A stretch of 64,000 nucleotides of DNA from Zoogloea sp041904905 (GTDB taxonomy: Bacteria; Pseudomonadota; Gammaproteobacteria; Burkholderiales; Rhodocyclaceae), in NCBI RefSeq assembly GCF_041904905.1, contig NZ_JAYRMI010000001.1:1-64000 (forward strand), in the 5' to 3' direction. Below, piece by piece: positions 49,873 to 58,929 of this stretch. A program made the translations under genes and the position numbers. The notes under the pieces are model-generated. The model ran no database searches. It saw only the letters and a list, made by a program, of their open reading frames with translations, and had not been told where the DNA came from. Positions within the stretch are counted from its first letter, which is position 1; every line of letters starts with the position of its first letter.

Positions 49873-50190
49873 TTACGGGCTCTCGCCGCAGAACACTTCC
49901 CGCATCATCGCGATGAGCTGGAGGGTGCGCGGGTCGCCCACGCGATAGTAAACCCGGTTGGCGTCCTTCCGGGTGAGCAGCACGTCCTTGTCACGCAGGA
50001 TGGCGAGGTGCTGGGAGATGTTGCTCTGGGAGGTGCCGACGGCTTCGACGATGTCCTGGACGCAGGCTTCTTCGCTGCCGATGACGCACAGGATCTTCAG
50101 CCGAAGGGGGTGCGAAATCGCCTTGAGGGCCCTGGCCGCGGTCTCGATGTGCTCCTGGTTGGCGATGAGGTCGGCGGTGCTAGTCTTCAC
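49873..50190 (-). CDS. ArsR-family winged-helix regulator
   Basis: 105 aa. The DNA-binding helix is SQSNISQHLAILRDKDV (residues 54-70) with the wing KDANRVYYRVGD. The classical metal-site ELCVCDL is altered to EACVQDI, so arsenite-type binding is unlikely. Cys are at 35, 43 and 101; the 43/101 pair recalls the disulfide/persulfide switch of BigR/SqrR. The gene precedes the rhodanese gene on the same strand. A -10-like TATAAT lies 27 bases upstream (50222-50217, minus). Confidence 0.88.
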   Translation of the reverse strand: MKTSTADLIANQEHIETAARALKAISHPLRLKILCVIGSEEACVQDIVEAVGTSQSNISQHLAILRDKDVLLTRKDANRVYYRVGDPRTLQLIAMMREVFCGESP

Positions 50191-50483
50191 GAAGATTCGG
50201 GTATGCGGGAGTCAATATTATAAAATAGCATCTTTTGAACCGATGGTGCGGCCCGCCTGCCATCCTGAGGCGGGTGGCCGCCGGCGGTGCCGGTGTGGAG
50301 AGTGCAAACCGTCGATTCCGTCACGGAAGGTATCGTCCGGCGCGCGGTGGCGGGGGCGTGGCGCCGCCCGATAGACGGACGGATTTCAGGTTTATACTTC
50401 CTGCCGTTCATGAATATGCCCGTTCCCGGGCAACACGGCCCGATCGCGACGGGCCGGGCGTTCAACGCCACGACGGAGACTTT
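50191..50483. promoter_or_regulatory. Divergent gap between ArsR regulator and S41 protease genes
   Basis: 293 bases without a gene. An A/T-rich patch at 50212-50235 holds the likely arsR promoter/operator. On the plus strand TATACT at 50393-50398 with a poorly spaced TAGACG (50372-50377, 15-base spacer) may drive the protease gene. Confidence 0.4.
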
Positions 50484-51905
50484 ATGCGCAGCAAACTGCA
50501 ACAAGCCGGCCTGGTGTTCTCCGGGCTGTGTGCCGGGGTTCTCATCAGCCTCAACTTCTCGGCCAATGCGGACAAATCCCCGCTTGCGCCGCTCCCGGTG
50601 GAAGAGCTGCGCAATCTGGCCGACGTGTTCAACGCGATCAAGCAGGGCTATGTGGAGCCGGTGGAGGACAAGAAGCTGATTACCTACGCGATCAGCGGCA
50701 TGCTGTCCAACCTCGACCCCCACTCGGCCTACCTCGACGCCGAGGCGTTCAAGGAGCTTCAGGTTGGCACCCAGGGCGAGTTCGGCGGGCTGGGTATCGA
50801 GGTGGGGTCGGAGGACGGCTACGTCAAGGTGATCTCGCCGATCGAGGATACCCCGGCGTTCCGGGCCGGCATCAAGGCGGGCGACCTCATCATCAAGCTC
50901 GACGACACGGCGGTGAAGGGCATGGCCCTCAACGACGCGGTCAAGCGGATGCGCGGCAAGCCCAAGACGAGCATCGTGCTCACCATCATGCGCAAGGGCG
51001 AGACCAAGCCGATCGTCGTGACGCTGGTGCGCGAGGTCATCAAGGTTCAGAGCGTCAAGTCGAAGGTGGTCGAGCCGGGGTACGGCTACGTGCGGGTGGT
51101 GCAGTTCCAGGAGCAGACCGCAGCGTCGCTGGTGCAGCACCTTGACCGCCTGGCGAAGCAGGGCGAGATGAAGGGGCTGGTGCTCGATCTGCGCAACGAT
51201 CCGGGCGGTCTGCTGCATGGCGCGGTGGGCGTGTCGGCGGCCTTCCTTCCGCCGGGGGCGCTGGTGGTGTCGACCGATGGCCGCGCCGACGACGCCAAGC
51301 GCAAGTACGTGGCCTCGCCCGAGGATTACCTGCGCGGCTCGCGGGAGGATTTCATCCGCAATGTGCCGGCGTCGATCAAGACGGTGCCGATGGTGGTGCT
51401 GGTCAATGGCGGTTCGGCGTCGGCGTCGGAGATCGTGGCCGGTGCGCTGCAGGATCACAAGCGGGCGGTGGTGATGGGCACCCAGAGCTTCGGCAAGGGG
51501 TCGGTCCAGACGATCCTGCCGCTCAACAGCAACGCCGCGATCAAGCTCACCACGGCGCGCTACTTCACCCCGAACGGCCGCTCGATCCAGGCCAAGGGCA
51601 TCGTGCCGGACATCGTCGTGGAGGAAACGCCGGGCGGGTCGTCCCGCGAGCGGCTGCGTGAGGCGGATCTGGATCGTCACCTGGGCAACGGGAAGGAGGT
51701 CGAGCAGGTCGCCGCCCCCAAGCCGGCCGACGCGGTGCCGGCCGCGCCCCGGAAGGATCAGGCGCCCAAGGGCAAGGACAAGCCGAAGGATGCGGACGAC
51801 GAGATGAAGCCGCCGTTCGAGATCGCCGGCAAGGACGATTACCAGCTGGCCCAGGCAGTGAATTTGCTCAAGGGTCTGCAAATCCTCCAGAATAGCGGCA
51901 AATAA
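50484..51905 (+). CDS. S41-family carboxy-terminal processing protease (CtpA-like)
   Basis: 473 aa from the ATG at 50484, preceded by GGAG. An N-terminal signal/anchor (AGLVFSGLCAGVLISLNFSA) is followed by the N-terminal helical region, a PDZ domain (about 90-175, GEFGGLGIEVGSEDGYVKVISPI) and the protease domain with LVNGGSASASEIVAGAL near 305-320 and FGKGSVQT, the Ser-Lys dyad. The C-terminus is Lys/Asp/Pro-rich. Acts in the periplasm on C-terminal tails or on peptidoglycan-hydrolase regulators. Confidence 0.95.
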   Translation: MRSKLQQAGLVFSGLCAGVLISLNFSANADKSPLAPLPVEELRNLADVFNAIKQGYVEPVEDKKLITYAISGMLSNLDPHSAYLDAEAFKELQVGTQGEFGGLGIEVGSEDGYVKVISPIEDTPAFRAGIKAGDLIIKLDDTAVKGMALNDAVKRMRGKPKTSIVLTIMRKGETKPIVVTLVREVIKVQSVKSKVVEPGYGYVRVVQFQEQTAASLVQHLDRLAKQGEMKGLVLDLRNDPGGLLHGAVGVSAAFLPPGALVVSTDGRADDAKRKYVASPEDYLRGSREDFIRNVPASIKTVPMVVLVNGGSASASEIVAGALQDHKRAVVMGTQSFGKGSVQTILPLNSNAAIKLTTARYFTPNGRSIQAKGIVPDIVVEETPGGSSRERLREADLDRHLGNGKEVEQVAAPKPADAVPAAPRKDQAPKGKDKPKDADDEMKPPFEIAGKDDYQLAQAVNLLKGLQILQNSGK

Positions 51906-51924
51906 CCCACAAGCCGGGGGCGAC

Positions 51925-52380
51925 ATGCGACGGGAGACTGCGTACAAACTGGCCGGGCGCAAGCACGATCACGCCGCGCACCACGCTGGCAGCGGCATCG
52001 CCAAGACGCGGGAGATCCGCTTCAAGGATTTCCCGCCGGGGCAGGTTGTCCAGGCCCATCGGTCGCTGGCCGCGCTGCGCGGCGTGCGGGTTGAGCCCGG
52101 CCGGGACGAGCTGACCCTGGTCGTGCATTACAACGTGCTCGACTTCACCCTCCAGCTGCTCGACGAGGCCCTGGTGGGCGCGGGTTTCCATCTCGACCGT
52201 TCGCTGCTCACCCGGCTCCATCGGGCGCTGATCTACTATGTCGAGGAGACGCAGGTGCACAACCTGCGTTCGCCCGAGCGGCTCATCAAGCAGTCCCACG
52301 AGGTGTACATCCAGGCGTACGCCCACCACCCGCACGGTGATCGCGACGACACGCCGCCCGATCTGCGCGAATTCAAATAG
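51925..52380 (+). CDS. Conserved-looking hypothetical protein
   Basis: 151 aa, no signal peptide or membrane segment. His-rich N-terminus (RKHDHAAHHAGSG), then a compact alpha/beta stretch (VHYNVLDFTLQLLDEALVGAGFHLD) and helices to LIKQSHEVYIQAYAHHPHG. Heavy-metal-associated ferredoxin-like folding is conceivable, but I recognise no family. It stands 19 bases after the protease gene and 46 before the MoeB-like gene, all on plus. Real gene by codon usage and tight packing. Confidence 0.75.
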   Translation: MRRETAYKLAGRKHDHAAHHAGSGIAKTREIRFKDFPPGQVVQAHRSLAALRGVRVEPGRDELTLVVHYNVLDFTLQLLDEALVGAGFHLDRSLLTRLHRALIYYVEETQVHNLRSPERLIKQSHEVYIQAYAHHPHGDRDDTPPDLREFK

Positions 52381-52426
52381 CCCGCCGGGGCCCGTTGGCG
52401 GCGCGTGGGGCACTTCCATTTCTGCA

Positions 52427-53176
52427 ATGAACGACGATCAGCTTCTGCGCTACTCGCGCCATATCCTGTTGCCCCAGATCGGCATCGAGGGGCAGGACGC
52501 CATCGTGGCGGCCCGCGTGCTGCTGGTGGGGGCCGGTGGGCTGGGCTCGCCGGCGGCGATGTATCTGGCTGCGGCCGGGGTCGGGACGCTGGTGCTGGCC
52601 GACGGGGATACCGTCGATCTGACCAACCTGCAGCGCCAGATTCTCCACACCCAGGAGGGCGTGGGGCGGCTGAAGGTGGAGTCCGGCCGGGATGCGCTGG
52701 CGCGGCTGAACCCCGAGGTTCGCGTGGTGGCGCTGGCCAGACGGCTGGATGGGGCCGAACTGGATGCCGAGGTGGCGGCGGCGGATGTGGTGCTCGACTG
52801 CTCCGACAACTTCGCAACCCGACATGCCATCAACCGGGCCTGCGTCGGCCACCGCAAGCCGCTGGTCTCGGGTGCGGCGGTGCGCTTCGACGGGCAGGTG
52901 TCGGTGTTCGACCTGCGTAAGGATGAAAGCCCCTGCTACCACTGCCTGTTTCCCGAAGGCGAGGACGTGGAGGAGGTGCGCTGCGCGGTGATGGGGGTGT
53001 TCGCGCCGATCACCGGCATCGTCGGGGCGATCCAGGCCGCCGAGGCGCTCAAGCTGCTGGCTGGCTGCGGCGACCCCTTGGTGGGGCGCTTGCTGCTGCT
53101 GGATGCCCTGGGGGCCGAGTGGCGGACGATCCGTCTTGGGCGCGATCCGGCGTGCCCGGTCTGCGGGTCACGCTGA
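52427..53176 (+). CDS. MoeB/ThiF-family adenylyltransferase
   Basis: 249 aa E1-like enzyme that adenylates the C-terminal Gly of a ubiquitin-like sulfur carrier (MoaD or ThiS). Nucleotide motif VLLVGAGGLGSPAAMYLAAAGVG near residue 31, catalytic RQILHTQEGVGRLK, zinc Cys pairs CYHC and CPVC. The start at 52427 yields NDDQLLRYSRHILLPQIG, the family N-terminus. HesA, MoeB and ThiF cannot be separated without context genes. Confidence 0.93.
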   Translation: MNDDQLLRYSRHILLPQIGIEGQDAIVAARVLLVGAGGLGSPAAMYLAAAGVGTLVLADGDTVDLTNLQRQILHTQEGVGRLKVESGRDALARLNPEVRVVALARRLDGAELDAEVAAADVVLDCSDNFATRHAINRACVGHRKPLVSGAAVRFDGQVSVFDLRKDESPCYHCLFPEGEDVEEVRCAVMGVFAPITGIVGAIQAAEALKLLAGCGDPLVGRLLLLDALGAEWRTIRLGRDPACPVCGSR

Positions 53177-54145
53177 CTGGGATTTGCGCGGGTTCGTCAG
53201 GGCTTTCCAGAAAAGCACCAGCCCTAGTTTCTGCTGCGCCCAGAAGTTGTCGCGGGCGGCGATCTCCTCTGCGCTCTGCTCGTGAATGCCGGTCGGCGGC
53301 AGGCCTGGCTCCAGGTAAAGCGTGCCGAAGAGGATGTCCCAGATCGGCAGCAGGATGGCGAAGTTGCAGCCCTTCCGGAAGCGTGGATCGGCCGGCAGAT
53401 CGATGGCGTGGTGCCAGCGGTGGTAACGCGGGCCCACGATGAGATAGTCGCCGATCTTGCCGAAGTCCAGCCGGGTGTTGGTGTGAGAGAGGTTCTCCAC
53501 CAGCCGCAGGGCGATCAGCAGACCGATGAAGTGGCCTGGCGGCACCCCGATCAGCAGCGACAGGCAGGCAAACCACACGCCGGCGATCACGTCGTCGAGC
53601 AGGTGGTTGCGGGAGTCGGTCCAGAAGGACATCTGCCGCTGGGAGTGGTGGATGCCGTGCAGCGCCCACCACCAGCCGAAGGTGTGGGACAGCCGATGGC
53701 GCCAGTATTCGGCGAAGTCGAGGATCACCAGGTAGATGGCAAAGCTGGCCAGCGGATTGGAGTCGAGGCCCGGCAGCCAGTCTTCGAGCTGGCGCGGGAT
53801 GACGTCGTGAAAGCGTAGCCAGCGCTCCAGCTCCATGAAGCCTGGGGCGAGCAGCAGGAAGACCGCGAGGGGGATGAGGCCCATCCGGTTGAGCACCGAG
53901 TAGACGATGTCCACCCGTACGGCCCGGCGCTCGGCCCATTTTTCGGCCGGCCACCAGGCTTCCAGCGGGCGCATCAGGGCGTAGGCGATGGCCAGCTCGA
54001 TGCAGCCCAGCAGGACGAACTCGATACCCTCGAAGCCCATCTCCACGTAGCTGGCAAGCCCAAGGGCGAACAGCACCGGCTGGACGAAGGTGTCGAACAG
54101 CCAGCCCTGGAAGGAAACGAAAAGGTCGGTGAGATACTGCATCAT
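53168..54145 (-). CDS. Sterol desaturase/fatty acid hydroxylase family membrane protein
   Basis: 325 aa with about five membrane helices. The di-iron histidine clusters are HRLSH near residue 155, HGIHH near 167 and HRWHH near 240, the HxxxH, HxxHH and HxxHH set of the superfamily. Substrate unknown; bacterial members act on lipids or hopanoids. The ATG overlaps the stop of the deacetylase-like gene (ATGA), and its 3' end overlaps the convergent MoeB-like gene by nine bases. Confidence 0.92.
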   Translation of the reverse strand: MMQYLTDLFVSFQGWLFDTFVQPVLFALGLASYVEMGFEGIEFVLLGCIELAIAYALMRPLEAWWPAEKWAERRAVRVDIVYSVLNRMGLIPLAVFLLLAPGFMELERWLRFHDVIPRQLEDWLPGLDSNPLASFAIYLVILDFAEYWRHRLSHTFGWWWALHGIHHSQRQMSFWTDSRNHLLDDVIAGVWFACLSLLIGVPPGHFIGLLIALRLVENLSHTNTRLDFGKIGDYLIVGPRYHRWHHAIDLPADPRFRKGCNFAILLPIWDILFGTLYLEPGLPPTGIHEQSAEEIAARDNFWAQQKLGLVLFWKALTNPRKSQSA

Positions 54146-54888
54146 CGGGTCGGGATGGTGGCGAAGCAGAAGCCGCGCGCCTTGAGCCCGCCGATCAGCG
54201 GGTCGAGCATGGGGGCGAAGGGATCCTTGCGGGACCAGATGCCCAGATGGGCCATCAGAATGTCGCCGTCGCGGATGCGGGCCAGGGCGCGTTTGAGGAG
54301 CGCTTCGTTGGGGTAGGCGTCGGACGGTAGTTCGTCGCCCAGGAAGCCGGCGGGTGCCCAGCCGACGTGGCGATAGCCGCAGGCTTCGGCGGCCTTGAGG
54401 GTGTTGGGGGTGGTGCGGCCGCCCGGTGCGCGCCACAGGGGGTCGAGCCGGCGCCCGGTGAGTTCGGCGAAACGGGTGTCGGGGGCCTTGAGTTCGGCGC
54501 AGAGCTGGGCGGGGTCGAGGGTGGTCTGGGTGCCGTCCATGAGGCGGTAGCTCACCTTGCCGTCGGCTTCGTCCTTGCGGAAGCTGCCGTGGCGCCAGGT
54601 GTGGCTGCCGAAGGCATGGCCCTCGGCGGCGCGGGCTTTCCAGTAGTCGGCCCAGGTGGGGTCGAGGGCCATGTCGCCGCGCAGTGTCTTTTCCTGGGCG
54701 ACGAAGAAGGTGGCCTTGACCCGGTGCTTTGCGAGGATGTCGGCGATGGCCTCGGCGTGGCGCATGTTGCCGGTGTCGAGGGTGAGGTAAACCGTTCCCT
54801 GGCAAGTGGCGTCGGTGGCCTGGGCGATGCCCGCCGCGGTGAGCAGCGGTGCGAGGAGGGTGCGCATGGCCGTGCGGAGCGGCATCAC
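54142..54888 (-). CDS. Polysaccharide deacetylase-like (NodB homology) secreted protein
   Basis: 248 aa with a signal peptide (LAPLLTAAGIAQA, cleavage near 25). NodB motifs: motif 1 reads LTLDTGN, where T replaces the second, metal-binding Asp of the usual TFDDG; motif 2 GSHTWRH keeps both His; motif 3 WRAPGGRTTP; later DILMAHLG. Likely periplasmic carbohydrate-active protein with an atypical metal site. Middle gene of a three-gene operon with overlaps at both ends. Confidence 0.88.
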   Translation of the reverse strand: MMPLRTAMRTLLAPLLTAAGIAQATDATCQGTVYLTLDTGNMRHAEAIADILAKHRVKATFFVAQEKTLRGDMALDPTWADYWKARAAEGHAFGSHTWRHGSFRKDEADGKVSYRLMDGTQTTLDPAQLCAELKAPDTRFAELTGRRLDPLWRAPGGRTTPNTLKAAEACGYRHVGWAPAGFLGDELPSDAYPNEALLKRALARIRDGDILMAHLGIWSRKDPFAPMLDPLIGGLKARGFCFATIPTR

Positions 54889-55847
54889 TGTCTCGGGGCG
54901 TGGCTGATGAAGGAGACGCCGTGGGGGGAGCGGCCCACCGGGATCGAGTGGGAGAGCTTCTTCTGTTCGAGATTCACGACCTGCACCTTGCGGGCGAAGC
55001 GGGCGGTGGCCCAGAGTTCCTTGCCGTCGGCGCGGATCTCCATGTCGTCGGGGCCGCCGGGGACGTCGTACTTCTCGACTTCGGTGAGGGTCTGCATGTC
55101 CACCAGGGAGATACTGCCCTTGAGGGAGCGGTTGGAGACGAACACATGGCGGCCGTCGCCCCGCGGCAGGAAGTTGTGGGCGGCCTTGGCGGTGACGATC
55201 TTCTTGACCGTCTTGCGGGCGCGCCAGTCGATCACTTCGACGTAATCCGCGCCCATGATGCCCACCAGCAGGTATTTGTCGTCGGGGGTCATGTGGATGC
55301 CGGCGGGGGTCGGGCCGACGGGCACCTTCCAGGCGGGCTGCTGGGTCTTGAGGTCGATGGCGAGGACTTCGTTGGAATCCTGCAGGGTGATGAAGACGAA
55401 CTGGCTGGCCTTGTCGAAGGCCATGTGGGAGGGGGTCTGGGCCGCCGGCACGCGGGCGACGAGGGAGAAGTCGGCCGCCCGGTAGAGGTCGACCCGGTCA
55501 AGCCGCAGGGAGTTGGCGATGAACCACTTGTTGTCCGGCGAGAAACCGATCTGGTAGGGGTCGGAGATGTTCTTGATGCGCTTCTGCTCCTTGCCCGTGC
55601 GGGGGTCGAAGAACACCAGCTCGTTGGACACCGCGCAGGCGACGATCACCGAGCTGTCGTCGGGGGTGGCCATCAGGTGGTGAGGCTCCTTGCAGGCCGG
55701 GGCGCGACCGGTCTCGGTGTAGGTGCGGGTGTCGACGAAGCTGACGTTCTCGTCCACCGAATTGAGAACGATGGCGGTTTCGGCGTGGGCGGTGGCGGCG
55801 AACAGCAGAGCGGCGGTGACGAGGCCGGGCAGGGACGGGAGCTTCAT
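54885..55847 (-). CDS. YncE-like periplasmic beta-propeller protein
   Basis: 320 aa with a signal peptide (GLVTAALLFAATAHA, mature near 23). Seven-bladed propeller repeats of the cytochrome-d1/YncE type, such as KEPHHLMATPDDSSVIVAC, GPTPAGIHMTPDDKYLLVG and GGPDDMEIRADGKELWATA. No haem-binding CxxCH. First gene of an operon with the deacetylase-like and hydroxylase-like genes (four-base overlap). Probably a binding or scaffold protein. Confidence 0.9.
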   Translation of the reverse strand: MKLPSLPGLVTAALLFAATAHAETAIVLNSVDENVSFVDTRTYTETGRAPACKEPHHLMATPDDSSVIVACAVSNELVFFDPRTGKEQKRIKNISDPYQIGFSPDNKWFIANSLRLDRVDLYRAADFSLVARVPAAQTPSHMAFDKASQFVFITLQDSNEVLAIDLKTQQPAWKVPVGPTPAGIHMTPDDKYLLVGIMGADYVEVIDWRARKTVKKIVTAKAAHNFLPRGDGRHVFVSNRSLKGSISLVDMQTLTEVEKYDVPGGPDDMEIRADGKELWATARFARKVQVVNLEQKKLSHSIPVGRSPHGVSFISHAPRQ

Positions 55848-55954
55848 GAACTGGGCGCAGGGGTAAGTGTGCCCAGATTAACGGCCGCAGGAGGCCGACG
55901 TTGACCCTGTCGGCGATCTATTTCAAAGGTTTGCAAATCGCGGCGAACGGCCGC

Positions 55955-57043
55955 TCAGGCAGGCCTGGCAAGGATGCGCAGATCGCGCCCGATCTGGCGG
56001 ATGTCATGGAAGGCGAGTTCGCGCTTGTCTTGCAGGCTGGTGAGGGCGGGCAGGTTGAAGAGGCCCCGCGCCGCGTCGCCGACCAGGGAGGGGGCGAGGT
56101 AGAGGATGAGTTCGTCCACGCAGCCTTCGCGTAGCAGCGAGCCGTTGAGCTTGAAGCCGCTTTCGGCGAGCACCTCGTTGATGCCGCGCCGGCCGAGTTC
56201 GAGCATCAGCGCCGAGAGATCGACCTTGCCGCCGGCGTTGGGCAGGATCGCCACGTCGGCGCCGCGGCGCTGGAGGGCGGCGATGCGCTCGGGCTGGTCG
56301 ATGGCGCCGGCGATGAGCACCTTGCCGCCGTCGAGCAGTTTGGCGTTGAGGGGGGTTTCGAGGCGGGCATCGACCACCACGCGCAGGGGCTGGCGGTCGG
56401 TGGGGATGGCGCGCACGGTGAGCTGCGGGTCGTCGTCGCGGACGGTGCCGATGCCGGTGAGCACGGCGCAGGAGCGGGCGCGCCAGCGGTGGGCGTCGCG
56501 GCGGGCGTCGTCGCCGGTGATCCACTGGGAGACGCCGTTCTCCAGCGCTGTCTTGCCGTCGAGGGTGGCGGCTACCTTGAGGCGCAGCCACGGGCGGCCG
56601 CGGGTCATGCGCGAGACGAAGCCGAGGTTGAGCTCGCGGGCCTGAGCTTCCTGCACGCCAGACAGCGTTTCGATGCCGGCGTCGCGCAGGCGGGCAAGGC
56701 CGCGGCCGGCGACCAGTGGGTTCGGGTCTTCCATTGCCGCCACTACGCGGGCGACACCGGCCTTGACGAGGGCGTCGGCGCACGGCGGTGTGCGGCCGTG
56801 GTGGGAGCAGGGTTCGAGGGTGACGTAGGCGGTGGCGCCGCGGGCGGCCTCGCTGGCCATCGCGAGGGCGTGAACCTCGGCGTGGGGCTCTCCGGCCCGG
56901 ACGTGCCAGCCTTCGCCGACGATGTTGCCTTCGCGCACGATGACGCAGCCGACGCGGGGGTTGGGCGTGGTGGTGAACAGGCCGCGCGCGGCCAGAACGA
57001 GGGCGCGGGCCATCCACCGGTAGTCGTCGGCGCTGGCGGTCAT
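55955..57043 (-). CDS. ribD: Bifunctional diaminohydroxyphosphoribosylaminopyrimidine deaminase / reductase
   Basis: 362 aa, two early steps of riboflavin synthesis. The N-terminal zinc deaminase has HAEVHAL and PCSHHGRTPPCADAL (about residues 50-85). The C-terminal reductase includes LKVAATLDGKTALENGVSQWITG and VLAESGFKLNGSLLREGCVDEL. Ten bases after nrdR, a common pairing. Confidence 0.96.
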   Translation of the reverse strand: MTASADDYRWMARALVLAARGLFTTTPNPRVGCVIVREGNIVGEGWHVRAGEPHAEVHALAMASEAARGATAYVTLEPCSHHGRTPPCADALVKAGVARVVAAMEDPNPLVAGRGLARLRDAGIETLSGVQEAQARELNLGFVSRMTRGRPWLRLKVAATLDGKTALENGVSQWITGDDARRDAHRWRARSCAVLTGIGTVRDDDPQLTVRAIPTDRQPLRVVVDARLETPLNAKLLDGGKVLIAGAIDQPERIAALQRRGADVAILPNAGGKVDLSALMLELGRRGINEVLAESGFKLNGSLLREGCVDELILYLAPSLVGDAARGLFNLPALTSLQDKRELAFHDIRQIGRDLRILARPA

Positions 57044-57053
57044 CGGCAGGGAA

Positions 57054-57536
57054 TTACTGAGGGGTGTTGCGGGGGCGGCCGCGGGGCTTGGTGGTGACTT
57101 CGCGGATGACTTCCGAGAATTCGTCCACGTCCTCGAAGGCGCGGTAGACGGAGGCGAAGCGGATGTAGGCGACCTTGTCGAGCTTCTTGAGTTCGCGCAT
57201 GACGAGTTCGCCGATGCGCTCCGAGGCGATCTCGCGTTCGCCCGATGCGAGCAGCTTGGCTTCGATGCGGTCGACGGCGGCTTCGACGCTTTCGGCGGTG
57301 ACCGGCCGCTTGCGCAGGGCTAAGGTGAGGCTGCCGAGGAGCTTGTCGCGGCTGTATTCGGCACGGCTGCCGTTTTTCTTGACCACCTGCGGCATCTTGA
57401 GATCGATGCGCTCGTAGGTGGTGAAGCGCTTGTCGCAGGAGAGGCACCTCCGGCGGCGACGGACGATGTCACCGTCCTCGTTTTCACGGGTGTCGGTGAC
57501 CTGGGTGTTGTCCGCGCCGCAGAAGGGGCAATGCAT
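57054..57536 (-). CDS. nrdR: Transcriptional repressor NrdR
   Basis: 160 aa. An N-terminal zinc ribbon (CPFCGADNTQV and CLSCDKRFTTYE) precedes an ATP-cone domain (QVVKKNGSRAEYSRDKLLGSL). It represses ribonucleotide reductase genes by sensing dATP/ATP. Lies between glyA and ribD on the minus strand. Confidence 0.97.
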   Translation of the reverse strand: MHCPFCGADNTQVTDTRENEDGDIVRRRRRCLSCDKRFTTYERIDLKMPQVVKKNGSRAEYSRDKLLGSLTLALRKRPVTAESVEAAVDRIEAKLLASGEREIASERIGELVMRELKKLDKVAYIRFASVYRAFEDVDEFSEVIREVTTKPRGRPRNTPQ

Positions 57537-57563
57537 GGCTTGCGCTGGCTGGGCAGGGCCTGC

Positions 57564-58814
<1,251 letters not shown>

Positions 58815-58884
58815 GGCGATCCAGGTGGGCTTGAGTCAAATTCGAATTTTAGCATGCCCCTTTGGGCCGTGCAGAACGCAAGCG

Positions 58885-58914
58885 GGCCCGCGGGCCGTCG
58901 CCGGCGCGCGGGCC
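58885..58914 (-). terminator. GC-rich hairpin after the chemoreceptor gene
   Basis: 8-bp perfect stem GGCCCGCG / CGCGGGCC with a 14-base loop, 16 bases beyond the chemoreceptor stop and without a T-tract. A weak terminator candidate. Confidence 0.35.
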
Positions 58915-58929
58915 TGGGCGGGGCGTGGC

